From CAZDDB01 sp963843285 (lineage in GTDB: Bacteria; Acidobacteriota; HRBIN11; JAKEFK01), in NCBI GenBank assembly GCA_963843285.1, contig CAWJJO010000012.1, positions 310,001 to 374,000 of the forward strand: 64,000 bases of DNA, given 5' to 3'. This document shows, one piece after another, positions 1 through 10,009 of the stretch (its first letter is position 1; the number at the start of each line of letters is the position of its first letter). The notes under the pieces were generated by a model that made no database searches, had not been told where the DNA came from, and was given only the letters and a program-made list of their open reading frames with translations. A program made the translations under genes and the position numbers.

Positions 1-252
1 AATCCTGGAGGCTTCCAGCCAATCAATGAATTTCGGCGCCACCACCCGTCCTGTGCGCTGTAATGGAAGCGTAAAGTCTTCTACCAAATCCCGCGTTCTG
101 CGGTCCTTCGAATTGACCGATAGTTCATACGCTACAACGGCGGAAAGGAAAGTCCTGGGAAGCAGAGGGAAAAAGACGCTTCGGAAACGCGCTTTTTTCT
201 CGTCCGAGCGAAAGGCGCCAAGGTAGATATTCGTATCGAGAAGGTATTTCAC
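1..252 (-). CDS. vapC: PIN-domain ribonuclease toxin, VapC-like (3' end outside window)
   Basis: The visible 84 codons begin with a GTG and read KYLLDTNIYLGAF, the first beta strand of a PIN domain with the metal-binding Asp at residue 5. A conserved acidic residue follows in SAVVAYELSV. The second half of the domain, with the remaining acidic residues, lies beyond position 1. The GTG overlaps the stop of the preceding antitoxin gene (GTGA), which points to translational coupling. Known VapC proteins cleave tRNA or rRNA and are held inactive by VapB. The target here is unknown. Function is inferred from the motif, the antitoxin neighbour and the overlap. Confidence 0.8.
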   Translation of the reverse strand, partial: MKYLLDTNIYLGAFRSDEKKARFRSVFFPLLPRTFLSAVVAYELSVNSKDRRTRDLVEDFTLPLQRTGRVVAPKFIDWLEASRI

Positions 253-443
253 CGATATACCGTTCGGAAACGTCCCTCTTTGAGAAGTCTGTCCAGGGAT
301 TCTTCAATTTCCCGGTCTTCGGCGGCTTTCTGCAAAGCTGTTTGGATGGCTTCCGTATCGGTCTTTGCACCGAGAAGTCTGCGTACCTTCTCAATCAGCT
401 CTTCGTCCAGGTTGTAGGTCTTCTTTTTTACTGTCGTTTTCAT
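249..443 (-). CDS. vapB: VapB-type antitoxin
   Basis: This 64-residue protein starts MKTTVKKKTYNLDEELI and matches the short ribbon-helix-helix antitoxins (type II VapB, VapB_antitoxin-like): an N-terminal beta strand, then the helix EELIEKVRRLLGAKTDTEAIQTAL. An acidic, Arg-rich tail (DREIEESLDRLLKEGRF) should wrap the PIN toxin. An in-frame extension upstream of M443 exists but lacks family-like sequence and crosses the promoter, so I chose the ATG at 443. Its TGA overlaps the GTG of the toxin. It is expected to bind its own promoter, where inverted repeats are visible. Confidence 0.8.
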   Translation of the reverse strand: MKTTVKKKTYNLDEELIEKVRRLLGAKTDTEAIQTALQKAAEDREIEESLDRLLKEGRFRTVYR

Positions 444-451
444 GTAACCAT

Positions 452-484
452 ATTGTATGTATGATATATACGTATTGTCAATAC
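452..484 (-). promoter_or_regulatory. vapBC promoter with overlapping inverted-repeat operator
   Basis: On the minus strand TTGACA (481-476) is separated by 18 bases from TACAAT (457-452), a good sigma-70-type promoter. A perfect inverted repeat GTATTG-T-CAATAC covers 472-484 and a second imperfect one (GTATGTAT-G-ATATATAC) lies at about 455-471. The predicted start of transcription is only a few bases before the vapB ATG at 443, so the mRNA may be leaderless. Repression by VapBC at these repeats is an inference from the family. Confidence 0.55.
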
Positions 485-642
485 CCAGACCGATTCGCAC
501 CCTCAAGCCTGCCGGCATCCATGTACAGACCGTCTCCGAATTTGTTTGTTGTGACATTAACCACAAATGTTTCGCCTTCGTAGGCCTTCAGAAATTCTTC
601 CCGAGAAATCTTAGATTACATTTCACGCAATAAGGATGCTGA

Positions 643-3600
643 TCAGCGGCGGATCCAGAGTTTTTCGTAAGGAACGGGCTGCTGCATGTTGAAGACGATT
701 TCCAACCCTTCTACTTCGGGACGCGCAAAACGGTAGGTCTGTTCATGGAACAGCGGAACCAGCAGCGCGCGGCGGGCGATGATTTGCTCAATCTCGCGAT
801 AAATGTCATGCCGTAATTCCGGATCAGTTTCTACGCGTCCTTTTTCAATGAGACGATCGATTTCGCGCGTGCCGCAAAAACTGCCGACGTATCCTTTTTC
901 AGAATACAGGATGCCTACAAATGTATCGGCATCCGGATAGTCGCCCACCCAGCGGATCATATCCATATCCACCATGCCGGCGAGTTCGGACTTCATCACC
1001 GTATCCGATTTCGTGTTGGCAACATGAACTCGAAATCCGTTCTTCTGAACACTTTCAAAAAGCTCTCGCGCAAAAGAAGCATACGTAGCTTCGAACATTG
1101 TATGAACAGACGCGTTCAATTCGATTTCTTCTTTTGACTTCGCGCGATCGGAGGAAGAAAGGACGGGACGCCGGGCCGGCTCATAACCAAGCAGACCTGG
1201 CGGAATCAGGCTGTGCGCCGGAATTGCAAGACGGCCCAGGTTCCTGCGGATTAAGCCATCCACATCCAGCGATTCAACAAATTTATGACGAAGTTTTTCA
1301 TCTTGAAACGGACCTTTGTGAATATTAAAAACGATAAAATAAGTAGACAGGCGGGGCGTTTCTCTATAGCGGTTTGCATATTGCGGATCATGCTTCAGGG
1401 TTTCTACGTCCGAAGGAAGCATATCCCAGGCCAGATGAAACCGGCCACTACGAAAACCGGATAAAATTTCCTGGGGCGATACTCCAAAAGTGAAAATCAT
1501 ACCTTCATTTTTGGGATACCCTTCGCGCCAGTAAAAAGGATTCGGTTCTAATTCCAAATGACGTCCGGGATCGAAGTTCACGACACGATACGGACCGGTT
1601 CCCACAAACCCGTCTCGCCATGTTCCGCCGAACTTTTCCAGGCCCTCAGGAAGGACCGCCGTATTTGCATAAGAAACAATCGCTGGAAAGAAAGACACAG
1701 GTTGATCCAACTCAATCACAAATTCCCGTGATGAGAGGATACGAAATCCCGTTAGTTCTTTACGGGCCCCACTCAATATCTCTTTTGCTCCCACGATCGG
1801 CGCCAGTAAAGAGCGCATTTCGCTTTTTTGATTTTGCAACAGGCGCTCAAAGGAGTATCGGACATCCCGCGCAGTAACTCCTCTGCCATCCTGGAAACGA
1901 ATATCATTGCGAAGACGAAAATGGAATTTTCTCCCGCCCTGTTCGGCATCAAAATCCGAAAGTAGCCAGGGCGTAATTCGAGCCCCTTCTACCTGATACG
2001 TCAGGCTTTCAAAAATTGCCGGAATCACCTGAGTATAGGTGACGGTAGACACCATGGAAGGATCCAGTGTACTGATGTCTCCGCTGATGGGGATTTGAAT
2101 GATACCGCCTCCGGACTTCCGGAGAATGGCAGGGGCTGAAGTCTCGAGTTTCTCCAATCCTGTGTAATTCACAAAAGGTGGGGTGCTTCGCAGACTTAAC
2201 TTCTGGACTTTCGGACTTGCGACACGGTAATCGATCTCGTGGAACAACGGCAGCAATTCGCCGGCCTCCATGATGATCGTTTCCATCTTCTTATAAAGCT
2301 TTTCACGAACAGCCGGTTTGTTTTCGATCCTGGCTTCTTCTACCAATGCATCTAATTCCGGAGAGGAACAGTATTTTCTATACACACCGGTCTGCGATTG
2401 GAAAAGCGCATGTGTGAAATTGTCCGGATCATCGAAATCCGGCGCCCACCTCCCGATCATCAAATCCAGACCTTCACAATCCACATGACTCTTCAAGAAT
2501 ACTTCCAGGGTTTGTGTTTCGTTCGAGACTTCGAAACCAAGGTCCAGCCAGGTCTTAAACAAGACTCTTGTGAGAGCGCCAAAGCGATCCGTTAAAATCG
2601 GATGGACAGCTATTTTCAAATGGACAGGAAGTGAGATGCCGGATGCTTCCAGAAGCGCCATTGCTTTATCGCGAGTGATCGGATAACGTCTTTTCCCCGG
2701 ATCATGACCCAGAATTCCAGGCGGAAACAATCCTTCGGCGGGTTGAGCAAAACGCCCCAGAGTGCTGCGAACGAGATCTTGCGTACGAATGATTCCACAA
2801 AGAGCTTGCCGAACGGACGGGATTCGACCGATTCGGCTGTTCTGATTGAAAAGAACGAAATATGTATTTTTCCTGGGGGCCTCCACCAGGGTTGTTTTTA
2901 ATCGCCGGTCCCGAAGGATTTCATCCAGATCTTCCGGAAGAAGATCGCGTCCCAGATCCACTTCGCCAGAACGGATTCCTGATGCCATTTCTGTTGCGCT
3001 CAAACCGATCTTAAATTCGATGGAATCCAGATGGGGAGGCCCGTTCCAGTATTGAGGATATTGTTCCAGTAAGATCCTTTTCTCTTCGAACTTTGTTACA
3101 CGAAACGGTCCGGTTCCAACTGGTGGAGCATCCTTTTCTGATTCCAGCGCAATACCGGTCCATGGATCCGTCAACATGGCCGGATAAATCGGGAGCGATT
3201 CCGTCAAATGAATCTCCAGAGTATTTTCCGATGTAGCTGCAATTCCCGAAACCGTTTCCTTTTCTCCATCCAGGAATTCCTTTGCGCCTTCGATGGGCGA
3301 AAATGCAGCGGGCGGCGAATCTTTAGAAAGACGAATCGCGTTTTGTAGGGACGTCTGAATGTCTTTCGCTGTCAGGAGATTCCCATTGTGCAGTGGAACG
3401 TCTCTACGCACACTCAGCCGAATCAACCTTCCCTGATCCTGGACTTCCCAGTGTTCACACAGCCAGGGGATCAGATTCCCCTTAACATCCGTTGCGAGAA
3501 GCGTTTCGTAAACATTTTCAAAGATTTCTTGCTCTTCAACCACCTGACCTCTTGCAGGATGATGGGCATAGCTGGAAATGCAGAGGCCAACTACAAGTTT

Positions 3601-6600
3601 GCCTCCCCGGGAAATTTCTTCCCGCTTTGCCCTGGTCTGCGGCTTGAGCTGTTCCACTTCTTCCAGATATTTTTTAGCCTTATCATATTCGCCACGAAGA
3701 TTAGCTTCGGTGGCAGCAAGCGAAAGCAGCCGGATCAAGTTCTCCTTATCTTCAAGATCGCGCGCGATCACAAGACCCTTATCAATCCATCGCTTCATGA
3801 CATCGACTTTTCGCCACTCCCATGCCATTTCGGCTGCAGAGACAATCCACGTGAGCGCTTCCGGTTTCCGATTTTCACTTTCGTAGATTTCCACCACTTT
3901 CTGCAACTGTTCCAGAGCTTCCAGAATGTCACCAAACATGCGATGAGCCTGAGCCAGAAGAGTGCGCGCTTCCGCTTCCACCAGAGCCTTTCTTGCAGGA
4001 CCTTCTTTCATCAAGTCAAGAACAATTTTTGTGGATCGCATTGCATCTTCAGTGCTGAATGCATCCAGCGATTTTCGCGCCAGCTTCAATCCATATTCGA
4101 TTACCTTTTCCGGAACATCTCCATTCATGTAGTGATGCAGCAGTTGAGGATAAACACGGTCCAGTTGTCCGCTGTGACGCTTCTCCAATTGTTCCGCATA
4201 TTTGCGATGAAGCAATCTGCGTTTTCTTCGTGAAATGCCTGCATATAAAACATCGCGTACGACGCCGCTGGAAAATCTCAGTTGATCGGAAGAAGAGGCG
4301 CGGTCTTCTTCAATAAATCCACTTTGCAAAAGACGTTCTACAGCCTCATCTATATCCGCAGATCCTTCGTACAGGATTTCCAAATCGCGGAAATCAAAAT
4401 CCCTGCCTAATATGGAGCCAAGTGAAAGGATTTCACGCACGTCTTCCGGCAGCCTTTCAATCCGCTTCTCAACAGTCTGCTGAATCGTTGCAGGCAAAGA
4501 CTCGGAGACAATTTCAGTTTCTCCTGACAGGCTCCAGGAGCCACTATCGGTTTTCCGGATCCGGCCGGAATCAATGAGGGACTGGACAAGCTCCTTCGTA
4601 AAATATGGATTTCCTTCCGTAGCGTCGTAGATTTTTTCCACAAACGCGGATTCCAGTTCGGTTGTTCCCAGAATTGATTCCAGGAAGGCGAGGTGTTCGG
4701 AAAGCAGAAGAGGCTCCAGACGGATGGATTCAAATCTCCGATCATCATGAAAACTATCCAGCATTCTGAGAATCGGATGGCGTTTCGCCACTTCTGTAGT
4801 CCGGTACGTGCCCACAATCAAGGTTGGCGTAGCGCCCAGGCGCCGAACGATATATTGCAAGGCTTCTACGGAGACGTCAGCAGCGTGTAAATCTTCAAAA
4901 AGAAGAACCAGAGGTTTTCCTTCCGACAAACGAATCAAGACACTGGCAAGAAGTTCAAATATGCGTGTGCGTTCTTCCGGCTTCCGAACCTCGATGGACT
5001 CGGTTGTCGTTTCTCCGCTCGCAACCGAGCCGATTTCATGAATCTGTCTCAGCATCGGAAAGAGAGAGCCGAGATCCGCTGCCAGATCGGAAAAATCAAG
5101 CGACGGACTGCTGACGCTCTTCGTTCTGAAAAATTCCTGAATGGCATCGCAGAACCCCTGGTACGGAAAAGATTGATCCTGTTCCACAAATCTACCGTGA
5201 AGCACGCGAATTTTTCGCGCGGCGGCGAGCGTTTCCAACTCCCCCAGGAGTCTGCTCTTTCCGATGCCCGCCTCTCCTCCAACCACTACAAACTGGCACT
5301 CTCCCTGGATCGCTGCGTTTAGACGCCGTTGAAGTTGAGCGAATTCTTTTTCTCGTCCCACAAATGCGGATTTCGGAGGCCGGCTGATCAACGTCGAAGG
5401 ACGGTGCACGGTAGAAAGCTTCAGCATGCGTTCACTGTCGCGAAGTTTGGAGCGGTGCCTGGAAAGCGCTTCTGCCACATCGCGCGCACGTTGCGGACGT
5501 TTCGAGGGATCCTTTTCCAAACATTGCAGAAGGATCGATTCAAACTCTTCCTGAATTTCCGCGCCTGCCGCACGCGGGGATTCCGGAAGTTCATGAGCAA
5601 TTCTGTACAAAACCGATTGGATTTCACCCGCAAATGGTTGTCTTCCAGTCACGCATTCATAAAGCACCGTGCCCAGGGAGTAGATGTCCGAGCGGGCGTC
5701 AATCGTCCTGCCGGCGACCTGCTCCGGACTCAAATAGGTGACGGTGCCAACGACAGCTCCCGTCTTGGTCATTCTGTCTTCCGAAGAAGCCATGGCTAGG
5801 CCAAAATCCATAACCCGCACACGAATTCCATCTTTTACCGAATCTTGCCGCCCCACGAGGATATTTTCAGGCTTAATATCCCGGTGGATTACTCCTTTAG
5901 CATGACTGTATTCGAGGGCTTCCGCGATCTGAATGCCGATCTCCAGCACTTCCCCCAGACTGAGAGATCCATCCTGGATGAAGGTTCTCAGATTTTTCCC
6001 CGTAGCATAGGGCATTACGAAGAAAAGAGATCCGTTATGCTCCCCCACATCATAAATACTGACGATGGACGGATGATCCATTTTCGCAACAACGCGCGCC
6101 TCCCTCTTAAACCTTTCTTCCGAATCAGGGTTGAGAGATTCCGGGGTGATCACTTTAATGGCCACCTCGCGATCCAGCATCGGATCCCGAGCCAGATAGA
6201 CAACGCCCATTCCACCGCGCCCGATTTCGCGCAGAATCTGGTAACGATCAGCGAAGGACAGTCCTCGAAGCGCAGCGGCAAGCTCAGAGGCGGAGGAGTA
6301 ACGCGCTTCTTTGTTCTTTTCGAGAGCCCGTTTGATGATCAGGTCCAGGCCGCTGGGGATATTCTGCCGAACGGAACTGGGAGTGGCCGGATTCGCCGTA
6401 GCAATTTCATGCAACACGGAAAGCACACTGGGTCCGCTGAAAGGCACCTTTCCCGTTGCCGCTTCGTACAAGACACATCCCAGAGAAAAGATGTCGGTCC
6501 TTGCATCCAGCGGCTCTCCGCGTGTTTGTTCGGGAGACATATAAGCCACCGTGCCGACGATCATGCCGGTCCTTGTCAGCTTGGTCATCGTCTGTTCCCC

Positions 6601-7104
6601 GCTGAGCGATTGATCGGAGACCTGCGTCGCCTTCGCCAGTCCGAAATCGAGAATCTTCGCCTGCCCCTGGGGAGTTACTAATATGTTCGCAGGTTTGATG
6701 TCCCGGTGGATCAATCCCGCGCTGTGCGCCGCCGCCAGCGCGTCGGCCAACTGAGACCCGATCCCGATCAACTGCGAGGCATCCAGCGCTCCCCGCTCGA
6801 TCACCGACTTCAGTGTCTCCCCTTCCACGTATTCCATCACGAGAAACAGCGAACCGTTCGATTCCTCGATGGAATGGATCGTTACTATGTTGGGATGATT
6901 TAATGCGGAAGCCGCCCTTGCTTCCTGCACCAAGCGGCGCTTGGCGTTTTTTTCATCCTGAGCTTCAGCCGGCAGAAGCTTGATGGCCACGATCCGGCCG
7001 AGCTTCGTATCTTCCGCCTTGTAGACTTCGCCCATTCCCCCCTGACCGATTTTTTCAACGATGCGGTAATGCTGGACGATCTGTCCGGCTTGCAGACTGC
7101 TCAT
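643..7104 (-). CDS. Giant double Ser/Thr kinase - AAA ATPase - double SBP_bac_5 protein (copy A)
   Basis: A protein of about 2153 residues with no signal peptide or membrane segment. Kinase 1 spans about 12-280 (GQGGMGEV loop, Lys42, HRDIKPAN 133-140, DFGLA 153). Kinase 2 spans about 287-545 (GRGGMGVV, Lys317, HRDIKPEN 407-414, DFGLA 433). An AAA/STAND-like ATPase starts at FVGRE 581 with P-loop GEAGIGKS 610-617 and LLFEDLHAAD as Walker B. Helical repeats follow to about 1160. Two successive SBP_bac_5 domains (extracellular solute-binding family 5, as in OppA and SgrR) occupy about 1165-1650 and 1665-2150. Both kinases keep catalytic residues. The ATG at 7104 was chosen because the paralogue at 10010 starts with the same MS-LxAGQ sequence. 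It probably senses a cytoplasmic ligand and signals by phosphorylation; that is inference. Confidence 0.85.
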   Translation of the reverse strand: MSSLQAGQIVQHYRIVEKIGQGGMGEVYKAEDTKLGRIVAIKLLPAEAQDEKNAKRRLVQEARAASALNHPNIVTIHSIEESNGSLFLVMEYVEGETLKSVIERGALDASQLIGIGSQLADALAAAHSAGLIHRDIKPANILVTPQGQAKILDFGLAKATQVSDQSLSGEQTMTKLTRTGMIVGTVAYMSPEQTRGEPLDARTDIFSLGCVLYEAATGKVPFSGPSVLSVLHEIATANPATPSSVRQNIPSGLDLIIKRALEKNKEARYSSASELAAALRGLSFADRYQILREIGRGGMGVVYLARDPMLDREVAIKVITPESLNPDSEERFKREARVVAKMDHPSIVSIYDVGEHNGSLFFVMPYATGKNLRTFIQDGSLSLGEVLEIGIQIAEALEYSHAKGVIHRDIKPENILVGRQDSVKDGIRVRVMDFGLAMASSEDRMTKTGAVVGTVTYLSPEQVAGRTIDARSDIYSLGTVLYECVTGRQPFAGEIQSVLYRIAHELPESPRAAGAEIQEEFESILLQCLEKDPSKRPQRARDVAEALSRHRSKLRDSERMLKLSTVHRPSTLISRPPKSAFVGREKEFAQLQRRLNAAIQGECQFVVVGGEAGIGKSRLLGELETLAAARKIRVLHGRFVEQDQSFPYQGFCDAIQEFFRTKSVSSPSLDFSDLAADLGSLFPMLRQIHEIGSVASGETTTESIEVRKPEERTRIFELLASVLIRLSEGKPLVLLFEDLHAADVSVEALQYIVRRLGATPTLIVGTYRTTEVAKRHPILRMLDSFHDDRRFESIRLEPLLLSEHLAFLESILGTTELESAFVEKIYDATEGNPYFTKELVQSLIDSGRIRKTDSGSWSLSGETEIVSESLPATIQQTVEKRIERLPEDVREILSLGSILGRDFDFRDLEILYEGSADIDEAVERLLQSGFIEEDRASSSDQLRFSSGVVRDVLYAGISRRKRRLLHRKYAEQLEKRHSGQLDRVYPQLLHHYMNGDVPEKVIEYGLKLARKSLDAFSTEDAMRSTKIVLDLMKEGPARKALVEAEARTLLAQAHRMFGDILEALEQLQKVVEIYESENRKPEALTWIVSAAEMAWEWRKVDVMKRWIDKGLVIARDLEDKENLIRLLSLAATEANLRGEYDKAKKYLEEVEQLKPQTRAKREEISRGGKLVVGLCISSYAHHPARGQVVEEQEIFENVYETLLATDVKGNLIPWLCEHWEVQDQGRLIRLSVRRDVPLHNGNLLTAKDIQTSLQNAIRLSKDSPPAAFSPIEGAKEFLDGEKETVSGIAATSENTLEIHLTESLPIYPAMLTDPWTGIALESEKDAPPVGTGPFRVTKFEEKRILLEQYPQYWNGPPHLDSIEFKIGLSATEMASGIRSGEVDLGRDLLPEDLDEILRDRRLKTTLVEAPRKNTYFVLFNQNSRIGRIPSVRQALCGIIRTQDLVRSTLGRFAQPAEGLFPPGILGHDPGKRRYPITRDKAMALLEASGISLPVHLKIAVHPILTDRFGALTRVLFKTWLDLGFEVSNETQTLEVFLKSHVDCEGLDLMIGRWAPDFDDPDNFTHALFQSQTGVYRKYCSSPELDALVEEARIENKPAVREKLYKKMETIIMEAGELLPLFHEIDYRVASPKVQKLSLRSTPPFVNYTGLEKLETSAPAILRKSGGGIIQIPISGDISTLDPSMVSTVTYTQVIPAIFESLTYQVEGARITPWLLSDFDAEQGGRKFHFRLRNDIRFQDGRGVTARDVRYSFERLLQNQKSEMRSLLAPIVGAKEILSGARKELTGFRILSSREFVIELDQPVSFFPAIVSYANTAVLPEGLEKFGGTWRDGFVGTGPYRVVNFDPGRHLELEPNPFYWREGYPKNEGMIFTFGVSPQEILSGFRSGRFHLAWDMLPSDVETLKHDPQYANRYRETPRLSTYFIVFNIHKGPFQDEKLRHKFVESLDVDGLIRRNLGRLAIPAHSLIPPGLLGYEPARRPVLSSSDRAKSKEEIELNASVHTMFEATYASFARELFESVQKNGFRVHVANTKSDTVMKSELAGMVDMDMIRWVGDYPDADTFVGILYSEKGYVGSFCGTREIDRLIEKGRVETDPELRHDIYREIEQIIARRALLVPLFHEQTYRFARPEVEGLEIVFNMQQPVPYEKLWIRR

Positions 7105-7170
7105 AAACCCGATCATTTCACCATAAAGCGGCAGCGATAACAAGATTGAAGTGAGATGGATCAGGGGATC

Positions 7171-7260
7171 GCGGCCACCGGCCGCCCTGGCAGGCCCGAG
7201 GCCTGCGGACCATAATGCAGGCGGGACGCCTGCGCTCCATATGCCGGAGGCCTGCGCTCC
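7171..7260. repeat. Cluster of GCAGGC-type short palindromes
   Basis: Three short palindromic units lie between the two kinase genes: CAGGCCCGAGGCCTG (7191-7205), a GCAGGC/GCCTGC hairpin followed by GCTCC (7218-7239), and CCGGAGGCCTGCGCTCC (7244-7260). The order and spacing are nearly the same as in the cluster at 9886-9955, so the neighbouring kinase gene is flanked by direct copies. They resemble REP-type dispersed repeats and may also act as transcript ends. Confidence 0.6.
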
Positions 7261-7262
7261 AA

Positions 7263-9851
7263 TTACCGGAGGTTTTGAACCAGATATAAGGTGGTAAGCC
7301 GGCGCCTGTAGCTGTAAGCAAACATCGATTCGTCCGGAGCGAAAAGGATGGAGGCAATTAAGTTAACGCCTGTCAAATCGGGGGGATGAACCTCGCGAAA
7401 GAGTTGCCGGGCTCCGGTTAAAATGTTGACTTTGAATACTTTTGCAGGCGCACCGAATGGATTCATCACCAGTACCGATGATCCATCCCTGCTCCATTGA
7501 AATGGAACTTCTTCCGGTTCCAGTTGCGGAATCGGTTTCGCTACTCCTGCATTGATCTCAAAATAGAAAGCTGCGCTCAGTGAATTCTCCATCAACAAGA
7601 ATTTTCCATCAGGGGAGACTGGAGCGGCGTCGGGAATGACGAATAGTCCTTTCGTTTGGATCGATTTCACCTTTCCACCCCCGGTATTTTGCAGCAACAG
7701 GACCTTTTCTTTGTTTTTGTCCAGCGCCGCTATGACAATCTCTTTTCCACCCGGCATGAATCCTGCAGCAAGCACCTCAGAATATTCCGGATATTCAAAG
7801 GATCGGATGTTTCCGGCGCCGGTCGGCACAAGACCAACTTTCCGGGCGCCAACATTAGCTAGCACCCATTTCTCGTCCGGCGAAAAACAAGATGCTGCAC
7901 CACCTGCGAGCCGGACAGCCGGAGAGCCATCTGTCCCGCGCAGAAAAATCGTCCCGCTCGGAGATTCACTTCCCTGTCCCCGCTCCCACATTAGAATCTG
8001 CTTCTTGTCCTGGGAAAAATCGACCACTTGCGCATTATCAAGCCAGGAAAGGTCACGCTCCTCTCTTTCTCCCCCCGAATTCAACATCAGAATCACGCGG
8101 TCATCTGTAAATCCGGCCAGTACTCTTCCATCTGAAGTAACATCAAAAAGCTGCGTCCCGCCGGTAAATCGTTGAATCAATCGAACGGAGCCGGAGAGAT
8201 CGAGGGCATAAAGCTCATCTCCGCCACCTGCATCTTGCGATAGTGTCGTGAACCAGACTTCTTTTTCCTGCGGACCCCAGGAGATCCCACCGGGGAAAAG
8301 CTGCCCGGATTCGGCAATTTTCTTCCCGTTCTTGTCGATCACGATCACGCTTCCATTCGAACTGTTAGGATTATGTTCTATAAAAGCAATGGCATCGCCT
8401 GCTCCGGAAAAACGGATGCGATCGATTCTTCTTGTGCTCTCATACAAAATTTCCCCAGGTGGAAATTCGAGGTAGAATTTGCCGGAAGCTCCTCTGGAAA
8501 TTGCCATGTCCTTTCCATCTGGAGTCCAATCGGCGCCATAAATTTGTTCGGCAAGCTCGCGTGGCGAGCCTCCGGTCAGAGGCACCTGACTGAGGATCCG
8601 TTTGTCACGTGGCATCAGAATCAGCATTTCTCCCGTTCGCGAAATGGAAACAACGTCTGCGTTCTGGATGCCGAGCGAACGAGACTCGGCCCGATCCGGC
8701 CTCGTCTGATAAAGCTCGCTACCTGCGCCGGAAAAGGAACCGCCGTAGATAATGGTCTGCCCATCCGGTGTAAACCGCGCGGACTGGATCGGTCCTCTGC
8801 GATACGTCAGACGATGATAACCAAGGACCGTTTTCTCTACTGGCTTAGATGGACGGGATACGAAGTAGACCAACGCGGCTCCAAGAACTAGAATCAACGC
8901 GATTGCTGTCGCGTCGAAAAACTTGTGTAAACGGCGGCGTTTGGCAACCGGCGGAACGGGAAGGGCGGCAGCGGTCTCGGAGGAACTGGCGATTTCAGAA
9001 AAATGATCGCGAATGCTTTGCAGCTCTCTCGCGAGATCCTTCGTGGAAGCGTACCGCTCCACAGCGTTCTTTTCCAGACAACGCTCCAGGATCCATTTCA
9101 CGGGAGGCGGAATATGTAAATTCGCAGAGGCAACCGGCTCGGGATCTTCTTGAATGATCGCCGCCATGGTTTCCACCGCTGTTTTCCTCTGAAAGGCGCG
9201 TTTTCCCGTTGCCATTTCGTAAAGGATGGCGCCAAACGAAAATTGATCCGACCGAAAATCGACGCCTGTTCCCGCTGCCTGTTCCGGTGACATATACCCA
9301 ACGGTTCCCAACACAAGCCCTGCATCCGTTTGAGCGGATGTGGGCAAAGCAGAGACCTGATCCCCGGCCGGTTGAAACAATTTTGCCAACCCGAAATCCA
9401 GGATCTTCACGTAACCATCTTTGGTGATCATGATATTTTCCGGTTTTAAATCACGATGCACAATCCCCGCTTCGTGAGCCTTTGACAGACCTTCAGCAAG
9501 CTGAGTCGCGATCTGCACCCCCTTGCGAGCCGGAAGCGGACCGGCCTGCAACATCTCGCGCAGAGTTTTGCCATCGACAAGTTCCATCGCAATGTAAGAG
9601 CGCGTATCAAAGGAGCCGATGTCGTAGATCGTGATGATGTTCGGGTGATTCAAAGAGGAAGCAGCGTGAGCTTCCTGCTCGAACCGCCGAAGGCGATCCG
9701 GATTCGACGAGAGCTCAGCGGGCAGAATTTTGATTGCCACTTCCCTGTTCAGGCGGCTGTCGCGCCCGCGGAACACTTCTCCCATTCCACCCGCTCCCAG
9801 CGGGGAAATGATTTCATACGGGCCAAGTTTCGTGCCGGTGGTCAGTGGCAT
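7263..9851 (-). CDS. Membrane Ser/Thr protein kinase with C-terminal TolB/WD40-like propeller
   Basis: 862 residues. The kinase domain at about 12-275 shows GAGGMGEV, Lys41, HRDLKPEN 132-139, DFGLA 152-156 and an activation segment ending GYMSPEQ. A basic stretch (KRRRLHK) precedes one membrane helix at about 311-331. Residues 350-862 contain repeated blades such as ARFTPDGQTIIYGG, CFSPDEKWVLANV and PVSPDGKFLLMENS, typical of PD40/TolB-like beta propellers. The kinase is therefore cytoplasmic and the propeller periplasmic. This architecture is common in Acidobacteriota; ligand and substrates are unknown. It lies between two giant kinases in the same signalling block and is flanked by direct repeats. 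Confidence 0.88.
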   Translation of the reverse strand: MPLTTGTKLGPYEIISPLGAGGMGEVFRGRDSRLNREVAIKILPAELSSNPDRLRRFEQEAHAASSLNHPNIITIYDIGSFDTRSYIAMELVDGKTLREMLQAGPLPARKGVQIATQLAEGLSKAHEAGIVHRDLKPENIMITKDGYVKILDFGLAKLFQPAGDQVSALPTSAQTDAGLVLGTVGYMSPEQAAGTGVDFRSDQFSFGAILYEMATGKRAFQRKTAVETMAAIIQEDPEPVASANLHIPPPVKWILERCLEKNAVERYASTKDLARELQSIRDHFSEIASSSETAAALPVPPVAKRRRLHKFFDATAIALILVLGAALVYFVSRPSKPVEKTVLGYHRLTYRRGPIQSARFTPDGQTIIYGGSFSGAGSELYQTRPDRAESRSLGIQNADVVSISRTGEMLILMPRDKRILSQVPLTGGSPRELAEQIYGADWTPDGKDMAISRGASGKFYLEFPPGEILYESTRRIDRIRFSGAGDAIAFIEHNPNSSNGSVIVIDKNGKKIAESGQLFPGGISWGPQEKEVWFTTLSQDAGGGDELYALDLSGSVRLIQRFTGGTQLFDVTSDGRVLAGFTDDRVILMLNSGGEREERDLSWLDNAQVVDFSQDKKQILMWERGQGSESPSGTIFLRGTDGSPAVRLAGGAASCFSPDEKWVLANVGARKVGLVPTGAGNIRSFEYPEYSEVLAAGFMPGGKEIVIAALDKNKEKVLLLQNTGGGKVKSIQTKGLFVIPDAAPVSPDGKFLLMENSLSAAFYFEINAGVAKPIPQLEPEEVPFQWSRDGSSVLVMNPFGAPAKVFKVNILTGARQLFREVHPPDLTGVNLIASILFAPDESMFAYSYRRRLTTLYLVQNLR

Positions 9852-9885
9852 TGCGATCTATTTAACCACAAATGTCGGATTAGAG

Positions 9886-9955
9886 GCGCGGACCGGTCCG
9901 ACTGGCAGGCTGGAAGCCTGCGCTCCATAATGCAGGCGGGACGCCTGCGCTCCAT
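9886..9955. repeat. Second cluster of GCAGGC-type palindromes
   Basis: Two hairpin units, each with GCAGGC and GCCTGC arms followed by GCTCC, lie at 9905-9926 and 9932-9953, preceded by a GGACCGGTCC palindrome. The stretch from the G+C-rich palindrome to CTCCATAT closely copies 7171-7241 in the same orientation. The cluster lies in the divergent intergenic region between the propeller kinase and giant-kinase copy B, upstream of both starts. Confidence 0.6.
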
Positions 9956-10009
9956 ATTCGGCAAGATTGATGTAGAATCACTGATTATTCTTTTTTGGAA
10001 GACAAAACA

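Noticed and set aside
3388..4233. A 281-codon plus-strand open frame opposite the giant kinase
   Set aside because: It lies wholly antisense to the conserved copy A, has low-complexity Phe/His-rich content and no family-like sequence.
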